A DNA stretch of 27,998 nt from JAKBCQ01 sp021807585 (GCA_027325115.1 DAHWFG010000183.1:1-27998); one strand, 5' to 3'; shown: positions 15,045 through 27,271, counted from the stretch's first letter. A program made the numbers and translations. The notes: generated by a model not told the origin, from the letters alone.

Positions 15045-15773
15045 ATGGTGATGAAGTTGATCCCGGCGATTGATCTGCGAGGAGGGCGTTGTGTGCGCCT
15101 TCGTCAGGGAGATTACGACCGGGAAACGATCTTTGACGACGATCCCGCGGCGCCGGCCGAGCGTTGGGTTGACGAGGGCGCCGAGTGTTTGCATCTGGTC
15201 GATCTTGACGGCGCTCGCGACGGACGGCCTGTGAACGTCGACGCGGTTCGGCGGATTTTGGACCGAGTTTCGGTTCCGTGTCAGCTTGGCGGCGGCGTGC
15301 GCGACGAAGCGACGATCGCGACGTGGCTTGAAGCCGGGATTGCGCGGGTCGTGATCGGTACGAAGGCGATCGAATCGCCCGAGTGGTATCGCTTGATGGT
15401 TAAGAAGTATCCCGATCGATTGATTTTGGGGCTTGATGCGCGCGACGGTCGTGTCGCGACACACGGGTGGCTTGCGGAATCGACGGTCGAAGCCGCCGAT
15501 CTGGCGGCAAAACTCGACGATTTGCCGCTTGGTGGGATTGTATTTACCGACATTTCCCGCGACGGGATGCTTGAGGGCCCCAATTTGGCCGCGACCGAGG
15601 CGTTGGCACGACGGGTGAAGAACCGCGTGATCGCGTCGGGCGGGGTCGGTACTTTGGACGATCTGGCGCGTCTGGCGGCCTTGCCGATCTGGGCATGCAT
15701 CGTCGGTCGTGCGCTGTACGAAGGGCGTTTCCGGCTGAGCGAGGCGCGGAAACTTCTCGACGACCGTCCCTAA
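15045..15773 (+). CDS. hisA: Phosphoribosylformimino-5-aminoimidazole carboxamide ribotide isomerase (histidine biosynthesis)
   Basis: The product (about 242 residues) is a standard (beta/alpha)8 HisA, which isomerises ProFAR to PRFAR, the fourth step of histidine synthesis. Visible family motifs are LIPAIDLRGGRCVRLRQGDY with the catalytic Asp in the first strand, LHLVDLDGARDG, QLGGGVRD (phosphate site), VVIGTKAIESPEW, LGLDARDG, VFTDISRDGMLEGPN with the second catalytic Asp, and VIASGGVGTLDDL plus IVGRALYEGRF. GGAAGGG at 15033-15039 precedes three possible starts: GTG 15042, ATG 15045 (five bases away) and ATG 15051, which gives the usual MKLIPAIDL. No other his genes are nearby, so the pathway genes are scattered, or hisA is co-transcribed only with the EF-G-like gene 114 bases downstream. 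Confidence 0.96.
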   Translation: MVMKLIPAIDLRGGRCVRLRQGDYDRETIFDDDPAAPAERWVDEGAECLHLVDLDGARDGRPVNVDAVRRILDRVSVPCQLGGGVRDEATIATWLEAGIARVVIGTKAIESPEWYRLMVKKYPDRLILGLDARDGRVATHGWLAESTVEAADLAAKLDDLPLGGIVFTDISRDGMLEGPNLAATEALARRVKNRVIASGGVGTLDDLARLAALPIWACIVGRALYEGRFRLSEARKLLDDRP

Positions 15774-15887
15774 CACCCGGCGCCGACCCGCTCGCGGTCT
15801 GTGCTCATATCGGAATCGGGTGCTCCCCCGGCCGTCGAAAGTGGTTGAGAAACCCCAATTCCTTTCGTTTTTCGGGGACAACACGCC

Positions 15888-17960
15888 ATGACGACGACGT
15901 ATCATCTCACGGATATCAGGAACATTGCCTTGGCTGGACACGGGGCGTCGGGTAAGACCACGCTTGCCGACGCCCTGATGCATCTGACGGGCGCCAGCGA
16001 ACGGCGTGGTTCGGTCGACGACGGGACCAGCATTTCCGACGTCGACGAGGAGGAGAAACGGCGCCATTACACGATCGACTGTCATCTGCTGCACATGGAA
16101 TGGCATGACAAGCAGATTCACTTGATTGATACTCCAGGGTATCCCGATTTTATCGGCAACGCGTTCAGCGCGCTCGCCGCGGTCGAAAACGTGATCCTGG
16201 CGGTTTCGGCGCCGTCGGGGATCGAGATCAACACGCGTCGGCTGTTTCATGAGGCGACCAAGCTCGGCCTGGGTCGAATCATCGCGCTCACCAAACTCGA
16301 CGCCGACAATGTCGATTTCCTCAAAACACTCGACACACTTCGAACGACTTTCGGCCCGCGTTGCGTTCCCTTGAACGTCCCCGTCGGCCAGGGATCGAAG
16401 TTCTCGGCGGTGATCAACGTACTCGACCCTCCCGCCGAGATTCCCGACGGCTGTCCGCTTTCTCCCGCCGAGGCGTCTCGGATGGTTGTCGAGCAAATCG
16501 TCGAGACCGACGACGACTTGATGGCGCGCTATCTTGAGGGAGAGCAGATCGGCCTTGAGGAATTGCGGGTCGCGGCGAATCACGCGATCGCGTCGGGCCT
16601 GCTCGTACCGATCCTGTGTGTTTCGACGAAGAAGGACGTCGGCCTCCGCGAACTGATCGATTTCGTCGCCGAATGCGGGCTCGACCCCTCCGAGGTTCAT
16701 CGCCAGGCTTCGGCCGACGCCGAAACCGACCCCGTCGAGATCACCCCCGCCGAAGATGGAGAGTTGATCGCGCAGGTGTTCAAAACGACTAACGACTTGT
16801 TCATGGGCAAGTTGAGTTATATTCGCATTCATTCGGGTCGATTGTCGAGCGATTCGACGCTGGTGAACCTGCGCACGGGCAAGACGAACCGGCTGGCGCA
16901 TCTGTATCGACTGCAGGGAAAATCGCAGGAGGAGATTCGCGAGGCGATCGCGGGGGATATCGTCGCGGTGGCGAAGTTCGACGATCTGCATGTTTCGGAC
17001 ACGGTTTCGACCGCAAGCGCGCAGAATTCGAAGAAGCCGATGTTTCTCCGGGCGATTCATTTTCCCACGCCGATGGTGCCCCGCGCCGTCGAGCCCAAAA
17101 CCCGCGAGGACGAACCGAGAATCTCGGCGGGACTCGCCAAAATCGCCGACGAGGACCCGACGTTCACTTTCCGACGCGACAACCAAACGCACGAACTCGT
17201 CATCTCGGGAATGAGCGAACTCCACCTCGACGTCATCCAGCATCGACTCAAGAATCGTTATAAACTGGATATGAACACGCATATCCCAAATGTCCCGTAT
17301 CTGGAGACGATTCTGGGAGAGGCCGAGGCGCATCATCGCCATAAGAAGCAGACCGGGGGACGCGGCCAGTTCGCCGACGTTCAGCTTCGCGTGCGACCGT
17401 TGCCGCGCGGTCAGAAGTTCAGCTTCGTCGATGCGATCAAAGGGGGCGTGATTCCGGGCCAGTACATCCCCGCGGTCGAGAAAGGCGTTCGCGAGCAGAT
17501 CGAGAAGGGGGTGATCTCGGGGAATCAGGTCGTCGACATCGAGGCCGAGGTTTTCTTCGGCGGTTATCACGCGGTTGATAGCTCCGAGCAGGCGTTCAAG
17601 ACTGCGTCGGCCACGGCGTTTCGCAAGGCGTTCCTCGCGGCCAAGCCGGTGTTGCTCGAACCGATCGTGACGATCGAGGTGACCGTCCCCGGCGAGAAGT
17701 TCGGCGACGTCTCGGGCGACCTCGCGACGCGTCGCGGCCACATCACCGGGATGGATTCCTTGCCCGGAAATCTCCAGGTGATCAAGGCCAAGATCCCCTT
17801 GAGCGAGGTGTTGCGGTACGCGACCGACCTCAAAAGCATGACCGCGGGTCAGGGGTCGTTCACGATGGATTTCGAGGGCTACGAGCCCGTCCCGCCGAAC
17901 ATCCAGCAAGCGATCGTCGATAAATATGCGAAGTCGCGAGCCGGTATCGAGGAAGATTGA
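15888..17960 (+). CDS. Elongation factor G paralogue (translational GTPase)
   Basis: The 690-residue product spans all EF-G domains: G domain with P-loop GHGASGKT (17-24), DTPGYPDF (G3) and TKLDAD in the G4 position, domain II, domain III, domain IV with GGYHAVDSSEQAFKTASATAFRKAF, and a domain V ending in GYEPVPPNIQQAIVDKYAK. The P-loop differs from canonical EF-G (AHVDHGKT or AHIDAGKT) and resembles the EF-G-like/EFG2 group. G4 has Thr in place of the Asn of NKxD, which may alter guanine recognition. It is therefore probably an accessory EF-G (ribosome recycling, stress or organism-specific role) and not the main fusA, which usually sits in the str operon. GGGGA lies nine bases before the ATG. 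A strong hairpin (17990-18019) follows the stop. Confidence 0.93.
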   Translation: MTTTYHLTDIRNIALAGHGASGKTTLADALMHLTGASERRGSVDDGTSISDVDEEEKRRHYTIDCHLLHMEWHDKQIHLIDTPGYPDFIGNAFSALAAVENVILAVSAPSGIEINTRRLFHEATKLGLGRIIALTKLDADNVDFLKTLDTLRTTFGPRCVPLNVPVGQGSKFSAVINVLDPPAEIPDGCPLSPAEASRMVVEQIVETDDDLMARYLEGEQIGLEELRVAANHAIASGLLVPILCVSTKKDVGLRELIDFVAECGLDPSEVHRQASADAETDPVEITPAEDGELIAQVFKTTNDLFMGKLSYIRIHSGRLSSDSTLVNLRTGKTNRLAHLYRLQGKSQEEIREAIAGDIVAVAKFDDLHVSDTVSTASAQNSKKPMFLRAIHFPTPMVPRAVEPKTREDEPRISAGLAKIADEDPTFTFRRDNQTHELVISGMSELHLDVIQHRLKNRYKLDMNTHIPNVPYLETILGEAEAHHRHKKQTGGRGQFADVQLRVRPLPRGQKFSFVDAIKGGVIPGQYIPAVEKGVREQIEKGVISGNQVVDIEAEVFFGGYHAVDSSEQAFKTASATAFRKAFLAAKPVLLEPIVTIEVTVPGEKFGDVSGDLATRRGHITGMDSLPGNLQVIKAKIPLSEVLRYATDLKSMTAGQGSFTMDFEGYEPVPPNIQQAIVDKYAKSRAGIEED

Positions 17961-17989
17961 TCCTCGCAACCGTCGAAAAAATCGCCCGG

Positions 17990-18019
17990 GCCGGGGTCGA
18001 TACACGATCGACCTCCGGC
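17990..18019 (+). terminator. Terminator-like hairpin after the EF-G paralogue
   Basis: GCCGGGGTCGAT (17990-18001) pairs with ATCGACCTCCGGC (18007-18019), twelve base pairs with one bulge and an ACACG loop, 30 bases past the stop. There is no T-run after it, so it may stabilise the mRNA end or act with another factor. It lies between convergent genes. Confidence 0.5.
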
Positions 18020-18117
18020 TCGCGCCGAATTGAATGGTGATCATAACGTTACAAGTTAATCTCAAGTGAAATTCTCAACCAATTTCATAAACAATTTCAA
18101 AAAGCATTAGGCGTCGA

Positions 18118-18960
18118 TTAAAAAGGCATGCCGTAGCCGTACATCATTCCGCCGCCGTAGCCGAAGCCGCCGAATCCGAACGGGCGCGCATACATCCCCA
18201 TCTGGCTGTTAAGCATACCCGCCTGCGCGGTCCCCGCGTTGCGCATCATGATCTGTTCTTGCCGGCTGACGGGAAAGTTCGTTCCGCCGCTGACCGCCAT
18301 GCGCATCGGCTTGGCGGGATTGATCACGCTCATATCCCCCGTTGGAGGAAGATATTCATCGTAGCGACCGACCCCTCCGGGATTACGAAATCCGTAACCG
18401 GATGAGTCACGTTCGGGAAGACGCCTCGGCCTGACGACCGTCCGATGAGCCGGCTCGTAATAATCGGGAGCGCGGGGATCGGTTTGAACGGGAGGAAACG
18501 GATTGGGTTTATAAACGGCTGGACGCAGATTCACTCGTGAATCGGCGTTCCGAGGAACGTTCGGCCGCGTTCCAGCGGGAGCGGGGTTCGTCGCGGCGCG
18601 CGGTTTCTGCGCGGGTTTTGCTTGTGCGGGAGTCGTCGCCGGTTTGAACGGCGAGGCGCCGACGGGCTGGGGAACGACCGCGGACTTCGGTGCTTCAACC
18701 GCGGGCGACGTCGGCCTGGGTTGAGCGGGCGCCGTTGCGGGCCTCGCCGACGACGCAGGTTGCACCGCCTTGGGAACGACCGCGGGTTGAGCCCCCGCCG
18801 CGGGCTTGGCGGTCGTCACGCCTGCTTCCTTCGGCTGAGCGGAGGGATTGCGACCGTCGGCGGCGGCGACCGTGGGCGCCGATTGCGCCCAGGTGATCGT
18901 CGCGGCGGATAATAACGCCGCAAGCATAAGCCCGACAAAGCGGGATGACTCGGCGATCAT
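18118..18960 (-). CDS. Secreted Ala/Pro-rich protein with a Gly/Tyr/Met-rich tail, unknown function
   Basis: From ATG 18960 the product has 280 residues. GAGG (18967-18970) lies six bases upstream; the TTG at 18972 overlaps this site and is a less likely start. Residues 1-26 form a Sec signal peptide (MIAESSRFVGLMLAALLSAATITWAQ). Residues 27-135 are Ala/Pro/Lys/Val/Gln-rich and look disordered, resembling a wall- or matrix-spanning linker. The middle part is Pro/Arg/Tyr-rich (NPFPPVQTDPRAPDYYEPAHRTVVRPRRLPE), and the end is GFGGFGYGGGMMYGYGMPF, an aromatic-glycine tail. No catalytic motif is visible. It appears monocistronic, with an extended -10 element at 19052-19061. A cell-envelope or surface role is a guess from composition. 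Confidence 0.78.
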   Translation of the reverse strand: MIAESSRFVGLMLAALLSAATITWAQSAPTVAAADGRNPSAQPKEAGVTTAKPAAGAQPAVVPKAVQPASSARPATAPAQPRPTSPAVEAPKSAVVPQPVGASPFKPATTPAQAKPAQKPRAATNPAPAGTRPNVPRNADSRVNLRPAVYKPNPFPPVQTDPRAPDYYEPAHRTVVRPRRLPERDSSGYGFRNPGGVGRYDEYLPPTGDMSVINPAKPMRMAVSGGTNFPVSRQEQIMMRNAGTAQAGMLNSQMGMYARPFGFGGFGYGGGMMYGYGMPF

Positions 18961-19051
18961 GATGGACCTCAAATGCTCAACCGGAGCCGTTTAGTTCGAG
19001 CCGAACGCGAACTGGAACGCCTGGGAGCGATCTCCCATTAGCTACCCATTC

Positions 19052-19061
19052 ACTATACCAC
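19052..19061 (-). promoter_or_regulatory. Candidate extended -10 promoter for the secreted-protein gene at 18960
   Basis: The minus strand reads GTGGTATAGT, a TGn extension followed by TATAGT, about 90 bases before the start codon. There is no clear -35 box. It matches the elements at 376-385 and 27416-27425. Confidence 0.45.
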
Positions 19062-19092
19062 TCGATGCGAGCGTCGTGCCACAACCCGTTGC

Positions 19093-19111
19093 GAGATTCC
19101 TCGCCCGAATC

Positions 19112-19113
<2 letters not shown>
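19093..19113 (-). terminator. Hairpin overlapping the metH stop codon
   Basis: GAGATTC (19093-19099) and GAATCTC (19107-19113) are perfect seven-base inverted repeats with a seven-base loop. The hairpin overlaps the metH stop (19112-19114). No T-run follows on the minus strand, so it is only a possible terminator or 3'-end stabiliser. Confidence 0.35.
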
Positions 19114-22837
<3,724 letters not shown>

Positions 22838-22869
22838 TTTTATCACCTTTTTATTTAATCAAATAATAA

Positions 22870-23859
22870 TCAACGTCCGCCGCGACGATATCGGGGATCG
22901 ACGAGACAATCACGGTTGACCGCGTTGAGCGGGTCTTCGCCGCGGATCAGCCGCAGCGCCTCGGCCGCGGTCTTCGACCGGAGCTCGATAAACCCCTCGA
23001 CGCTGTAAAACGCGGAATGCGGCGTGAGAAGAACATTCGGATGTTTGCGCAAGCGATCGTTTGCAAGCGGTTCGATCTCGACGACGTCGAGCCCCGCGCC
23101 CGAGATCTTTCCCGAATCAAGCGCGGCGAGGAGCGCCTTCTCGTCGACGATCGGTCCCCGCGCGGTGTTGATCAAATACGCACCGTGCGGCAGTTTTTCG
23201 AAGAATTTCGCGTCGATGAGATGACGGGTCGATTGATCGAGATAACAATGAACGCTGACAAAAAGGCTTCGCTCGGCGAGCTCGGCGAGCGTGTGAACCC
23301 TGCCGACTCCAAGCGCCTTCTCGACGCCGTGAGGGATCTTGGGGTCGTAAATGAGCACGTCGAGGCCGAGCGCCTTGGCGCGAAGCGCCGTCGCGGCGCC
23401 GATGCGTCCGCAGCCGACGATCCCGATCGTTTTCCCGCGGAGCCTCGGCGCGCCGAGAGCGGAACGGTAATCCCAGCCGCCCGCTCGAATCGCTCGATCG
23501 CACGGGGAGAGTTTGCGCGCCAGCGCCAAAAGCAACATGATCGAGTGATCGGCGACCTCCTCGGTTCCGTAATCGGGGACGTTGCAGACGACGATCCCCA
23601 GCTTCCCAGCGGTTTCGATATCGACGTTGTTAAAACCGACCCCGGCGCGGACGACGCCGCGACAACGTTCGGCGCGATTCAGAGTCAGAGCCGAAAGCCT
23701 CGAAATATCGTGATAAAGAATGATCACATCGGCGTCGACGTGCCGATCCCCCAACTCCTCCTCGCACGCGGCGCGCGCAATTTCGATCGTCGCCCGATCG
23801 CCCAGAATCGGCGCCTCGACCGTCGTCTCATCAAGAAAATCGGCAATTAATACTTTCAT
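22870..23859 (-). CDS. D-2-hydroxyacid dehydrogenase family protein (PGDH/CtBP-like)
   Basis: The 329-residue product is a typical NAD-dependent D-isomer 2-hydroxyacid dehydrogenase. The nucleotide-binding motif is GKTIGIVGCGRIGAATALRAKALG (149-154 core). The catalytic trio is present: Arg234 in NTARGPIVDE, Glu263 in EIEPL and His281 in LLTPHSAF. The substrate-side motif is GVVRAGVGFNNVD (68-80). It lacks the ACT domain of serine-pathway PGDH and resembles the C-terminal-binding-protein-like branch, so the substrate is uncertain (phosphoglycerate, glyoxylate or another 2-keto acid). It lies 32 bases upstream of metH on the same strand, which could link it to serine/one-carbon supply, but that is inference. 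A 14-base palindrome, GATCGGCGCCGATC, sits 40 bases upstream at 23901-23914. Confidence 0.9.
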   Translation of the reverse strand: MKVLIADFLDETTVEAPILGDRATIEIARAACEEELGDRHVDADVIILYHDISRLSALTLNRAERCRGVVRAGVGFNNVDIETAGKLGIVVCNVPDYGTEEVADHSIMLLLALARKLSPCDRAIRAGGWDYRSALGAPRLRGKTIGIVGCGRIGAATALRAKALGLDVLIYDPKIPHGVEKALGVGRVHTLAELAERSLFVSVHCYLDQSTRHLIDAKFFEKLPHGAYLINTARGPIVDEKALLAALDSGKISGAGLDVVEIEPLANDRLRKHPNVLLTPHSAFYSVEGFIELRSKTAAEALRLIRGEDPLNAVNRDCLVDPRYRRGGR

Positions 23860-23900
23860 GTCATCACTCTTTTACAATGTTGATCAAAACCGGCTCGGGC

Positions 23901-23914
23901 GATCGGCGCCGATC
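23901..23914. repeat. 14-base perfect palindrome upstream of the dehydrogenase-metH unit
   Basis: GATCGGCGCCGATC is its own reverse complement and lies about 42 bases before the start of the dehydrogenase gene. It could be a regulator site, but the general excess of GATCG words in this DNA makes chance palindromes likely. Confidence 0.3.
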
Positions 23915-24052
23915 ACGAAGGAAAACGACGTCGACGCGGCGCCGCGACGAAAGGCGCCGATCGCGACCGCCGCTGCCGATCGACGCGCTCATCCTGGAAT
24001 AAGAAAACGACCTCGCGCCCGCAATTCGAATCGCTCATTTGTTCACGCCGGC

Positions 24053-24730
24053 TCACGAGGTGGAGTGGAACCAAGCGGCGGCCCGCGCCGAATCGCCGAC
24101 GACGAAGGTTTCGCGCTCGTCGGCGTCGGTCGTGAGAATCAGCCGGCGGGGCGATCCCAAAATCAACCCGCGCGCCGGTTTGGGACCTGGAGCGATCGCC
24201 GCCGAGCGTAACCGCGCAAACGACGTTGAAAACAAATCGCGATCCCAATCGCGCGGCAGGAACCAAACGCCGCGATCGGTCAGCACAAGCATGCCGGCAT
24301 CCCACCCGCGATCGGCGTTGAGACGTCGCGCCGGAACATGATCGCACTCTCGCTCCGCGAGTCCAAGCCGAAACACCAAAGTCTCGGGGTCGACCCCGCG
24401 CGGATTCGCCCAGTAACGCACGAGCCGATCGACGACAAACCGAAGCGTCAGATCGATCGCCACCGTCGCCAATCCGGCGATTAATAGCGCAATGTAAAAC
24501 ATCTTGGGAGCTTGAAACAAGACATACCAAATCCGCCGCGAAAGGGGCGCCCACGGCGCCACCCTTAACGTGAACGCCCAAGTTTGAAACTCGCTGAAAA
24601 CGAAAACGCCGAGCGCCAGCCGCCAATACACTCGGTCGAACGCCAATCGTAATCGATCGTCGCCAAGCGGGCCCCGCTCCAACGAATCGATTCGATCTTT
24701 CTTTACCGATAACCCAGTGATCATATTCAT
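24053..24730 (-). CDS. Membrane protein with two predicted helices and a PH-like cytosolic domain
   Basis: From ATG 24730 the product has 225 residues; ATG 24724 is an equally possible start and neither has a strong ribosome-binding site. A hydrophilic N-terminus is followed by two hydrophobic segments, about 36-56 (YWRLALGVFVFSEFQTWAF) and 76-100 (KMFYIALLIAGLATVAIDLTLRF). The C-terminal 110 residues read like a PH/GRAM-type bacterial domain, with DAGMLVLTDRGVWFLPRDW, a strand pattern ending in RRLILTTDADERETFVVGD and a final helix. The product is of unknown function; I infer only that the domain faces the cytoplasm. It is divergent from the aldolase gene at 24900 and lies on the same strand as, and 193 bases upstream of, the dehydrogenase-metH unit, so it may belong to that transcript. 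Confidence 0.7.
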   Translation of the reverse strand: MNMITGLSVKKDRIDSLERGPLGDDRLRLAFDRVYWRLALGVFVFSEFQTWAFTLRVAPWAPLSRRIWYVLFQAPKMFYIALLIAGLATVAIDLTLRFVVDRLVRYWANPRGVDPETLVFRLGLAERECDHVPARRLNADRGWDAGMLVLTDRGVWFLPRDWDRDLFSTSFARLRSAAIAPGPKPARGLILGSPRRLILTTDADERETFVVGDSARAAAWFHSTS

Positions 24731-24899
24731 TGATGCATTCACGATGTCGGGTCGGCGGTGCGCCGAGACGCGCGGACTTCGCCGCGTCGCGACGACGGAA
24801 TCGGGACGGTCGATCCGCCGCGGCGACTCGATTAAGGTAACATGCGGGAACGGCGTCGGTCGACGGTCGACCGCCGAAATCATCCACAAGGAAACTTCG

Positions 24900-25682
24900 A
24901 TGGCTCGCATCAAGGAGATCCTCGCGGCGGGGAATGTCGCGAGGATGTTCGGTTTGGGGCAGTTGTTCAGTACCAAGTTGCTCGATGTCGTCGGCGAACA
25001 CGGCGGGTTCGACGCGCTTTGGCTCGACGTCGAGCACGCGGGGCTCACGATGAAAGAGATCGAGATCGCGGCGCTCGTCGCCAAGCCGCACGGGCTCGAC
25101 CCGATCGTTCGCCTCCCGGCGACCGATTACGCGTCGATCATGCGCCCGCTCGAAGCCGGAGCGGGAGGGCTGATCATCAGCATGGTTGAAGACGCCGCGG
25201 CCGCGGAACAAGCCGTCCAATGGGCCAAGTTCGCGCCGCGCGGCCGCCGCGGCCTGAACGGGGGCAATCGCGACGGCCGCTACGGCCTCGAACCGATCGG
25301 CGAATACGTCGCTCGCGCCAACGCGCAAACCTTCCTGGGGATTCAAATCGAAACACAAGCGGCGCTCGATCAGGTCGAAGCGATCGCGGCGATCGACGGC
25401 GTCGACCTCATTTTCGTCGGCCCCGCCGATTTGAGCCAAACGCTCGGAGTCGTCGGCGATTTTGAAAACCCGATCTGCCTGGCGGCGATCGAACGCATCG
25501 CCAAGGCGTGCCGCAACGCCGGCAAACCGTGGGGAATCGTCCCCAAAGGAGCCGATTACGCGCGTCACGTGTACGACCTGGGGTGTCGACTCTTCGTCCT
25601 CGGCTTCGATATCAGCGCGTTTCACGCCGGAATTCGCGCCGCCAAGGACAGATATCAGTTCTTCTTTGAATCGACCGTTTAG
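24900..25682 (+). CDS. HpcH/HpaI-family aldolase
   Basis: The 260-residue product has the (beta/alpha)8 fold of the HpcH/HpaI (class II, metal-dependent) aldolases such as 2-keto-3-deoxy-L-rhamnonate and 4-hydroxy-2-oxoheptanedioate aldolases. Motifs are FDALWLDVEHAGLTM (strand with Glu45 and His46, the catalytic pair), DPIVRLPATDYASIMRPLEAGAGGLIISMVEDAA, the GRRGLNGGNRDGRYGL loop, the metal Glu in LGIQIETQAALDQVEAIAAIDGVD and its Asp in IFVGPADLSQTLG. It would cleave a 2-keto-3-deoxy sugar acid or analogue to pyruvate and an aldehyde; the exact substrate is unknown. AAGGA at 24888-24892 lies seven bases before ATG 24900; upstream in-frame ATGs lack a site. A hairpin terminator follows at 25688-25704. 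It may serve sugar-acid breakdown together with the uronate-isomerase-like gene 2 kb away. Confidence 0.9.
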   Translation: MARIKEILAAGNVARMFGLGQLFSTKLLDVVGEHGGFDALWLDVEHAGLTMKEIEIAALVAKPHGLDPIVRLPATDYASIMRPLEAGAGGLIISMVEDAAAAEQAVQWAKFAPRGRRGLNGGNRDGRYGLEPIGEYVARANAQTFLGIQIETQAALDQVEAIAAIDGVDLIFVGPADLSQTLGVVGDFENPICLAAIERIAKACRNAGKPWGIVPKGADYARHVYDLGCRLFVLGFDISAFHAGIRAAKDRYQFFFESTV

Positions 25683-25687
25683 AACCG

Positions 25688-25704
25688 CGCTCCTCGGGGG
25701 AGCG
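25688..25704. terminator. Bidirectional terminator hairpin between convergent genes
   Basis: CGCTCC-TCGGG-GGAGCG is a perfect six-base-pair stem lying exactly between the aldolase stop (25682) and the stop of the minus-strand gene (25709). A weak T-rich stretch follows on the plus strand. It can serve both genes. Confidence 0.6.
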
Positions 25705-25708
25705 TCGT

Positions 25709-27271
25709 TCATTTCGCCCTCAACATAAACGATCCACTGGAGTTCAAATCGATCGAATTAAGAACGCCGTCGACAACCCTGCGGAGCAATTGCGGCCGAT
25801 ACTCGGGATTGACCTCCCGCACGATCCAAGCCCGAGCTTGATCGGCTAGCCCGCGCCGCCCCTGGGATTCGGCGATCGCCCCCAACGCCGCCAGTTTTCT
25901 GGCGGCGTCGGGATAAAGCGAGACGCTCGCTCGCGCGTCGTCGAACCGGCCGACCGAGATCAAGCTATCGATCAGCACGCCGTTGAGCGTGGCGCGGGGA
26001 TCATCGAGCGGGATTGAAGCGACCGCGGTCGCGGCTTCCTGATACGTTCGTGTCGCGTCGTCGACGAGTCGGCTGCGAGCTTGCCCTTCGGCGACGAGCA
26101 CGAGCGCGTCGGTCCTGATTTCGGATCGCGGGATCGACCGTGCGATCGCGAGCCCTCGATGAAACTGATCGCAATACGCCGCTCGTGTGACCGTCTCGAG
26201 CAACGCATGATCGCGCCATGTCGGCACGTTGATCAGATTCGCGTGTTCCGCCGCGCTCGCGAACAACAGATCGGTCAGCCGCCACATCGCATCAACGTCG
26301 GCTTTCAGGTCGCGGCGATCGCTGTCGACGACTTGCAACTTCAGACCGAGCGATTCTCCCTCCTCGGCCGCCGATTGCACCACGTGGAACAGCGTATCGC
26401 ACCGGTAATCTTTGTTCACAAGCGTCGCCGCGAGCCGCGCGGCTCGATCCCAATCCGAGATCGCCAGCCGAAACGGCGTCATCCGATCGTAGTTGCGATA
26501 CACCGGTCCCGCGGATTCCTCAGTCTTCGGCGCGGGCTCGACGGGAAACTTCGAAGTCTCAATCGGTTCAAGCTTCTTATCGCTTTCGCGAATCTGGAAC
26601 TCGGCCAATATCAGCCACGTTCGCACCGTCGCCATCAGCCGCAAGTCGCGAATCGTCGAATCTTGCACGCGAAGCGCCGACCGCGCCGCTTGCTCCAACG
26701 ATCGCCTCGCCTCGGGGAACGAATTCCCCATAATCGCCGACCGCGCGATCCGCAACTGCGCCAGCGCCCGATCGCCGTCGTCGGGAATGCCCCGCACGCT
26801 CGCGTTCAAGCGACCCATCAATTCTTCCATCTTCTCAGGAGTCAACGCCTCGCCGTTCGCCAGTTCGTTGATCGAAGGATCGCCGATATAATCAAGCAAC
26901 GCGGGCGAATCGGGCGATCGACTCCCCGATCCAGGACCGACCGAAAACCCGCCGCGCGTCCGATTCTGCATCCCGCGACGCTCGGGAGAAGTGAACGGAC
27001 CCGTAAGCGGGGCGCCCATCCCAGGCCGCGCTCCCCCAACCCCCGATTCAATCCCAGTTCCCGTCGTCCCCAAACCAAAGCCCGATTCCGATCCCGTCCC
27101 CGTCGTCCCCAATCCCGAACCCGATTCGGTCCCCGTCCCCGTCCCGCCGCCGCTCCCCGACGAAATCCCAGGCCCGCGCCGATATTGACCCCACGCCGAA
27201 GCCGTGATTCCAATCGTAAACCCAACAATCAGTAAATTCATGAACATTTTTGACAATCGATGCGCAACCAT
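25709..27271 (-). CDS. Secreted protein with Gly-rich N-terminal repeats and a helical domain, unknown function
   Basis: ATG 27271 is preceded by AAGG (27280-27283) at eight bases and gives 520 residues; the GTG at 27280 lies in that site. Residues 1-28 are a signal peptide (MVAHRLSKMFMNLLIVGFTIGITASAWGQ). Residues 35-80 hold a 13-residue Gly/Ser/Thr repeat (GTGTESGSGLGTT, GTGSESGFGLGTT, then GTGIESGVGG). From about residue 130 onward the protein is alpha-helical in character with TPR-like stretches (for example DRALAQLRIARSAIMGNSFPEARRSLEQAARSAL, ALVLVAEGQARSRLVDDATRTYQEAATAVASI), ending in YRPQLLRRVVDGVLNSIDL. The helical repeats suggest a protein-interaction scaffold outside the cytoplasm. 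It has an extended -10 promoter at 27416-27425 and no operon partner. Confidence 0.85.
   Translation of the reverse strand: MVAHRLSKMFMNLLIVGFTIGITASAWGQYRRGPGISSGSGGGTGTGTESGSGLGTTGTGSESGFGLGTTGTGIESGVGGARPGMGAPLTGPFTSPERRGMQNRTRGGFSVGPGSGSRSPDSPALLDYIGDPSINELANGEALTPEKMEELMGRLNASVRGIPDDGDRALAQLRIARSAIMGNSFPEARRSLEQAARSALRVQDSTIRDLRLMATVRTWLILAEFQIRESDKKLEPIETSKFPVEPAPKTEESAGPVYRNYDRMTPFRLAISDWDRAARLAATLVNKDYRCDTLFHVVQSAAEEGESLGLKLQVVDSDRRDLKADVDAMWRLTDLLFASAAEHANLINVPTWRDHALLETVTRAAYCDQFHRGLAIARSIPRSEIRTDALVLVAEGQARSRLVDDATRTYQEAATAVASIPLDDPRATLNGVLIDSLISVGRFDDARASVSLYPDAARKLAALGAIAESQGRRGLADQARAWIVREVNPEYRPQLLRRVVDGVLNSIDLNSSGSFMLRAK
27061..27138 (-). repeat. 39-base in-frame tandem repeat (13 residues)
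   Basis: Two imperfect 39-base units encode GTGTESGSGLGTT and GTGSESGFGLGTT, with a partial third, GTGIESGVGG, just beyond on the minus-strand reading. They lie right after the signal peptide. Unit sequences differ by several substitutions, so the array is not freshly expanded. Confidence 0.65.

Noticed and set aside
14946..18065. A 1039-codon open frame on the minus strand
   Set aside because: It runs antisense to hisA and the EF-G paralogue, both of which have full-length, motif-rich products. It is His/Arg/Asp-rich with no domain and reflects the codon bias of the real genes.
23860..24052. Cobalamin riboswitch upstream of the dehydrogenase-metH unit
   Set aside because: I looked for B12-box-like sequence on the minus strand and found none; the space is also short for this riboswitch class.
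23913..25712. A 599-codon open frame on the minus strand
   Set aside because: It lies antisense to the aldolase and in another frame of the membrane-protein gene, is Arg-rich and has no recognisable motif or ribosome-binding site.
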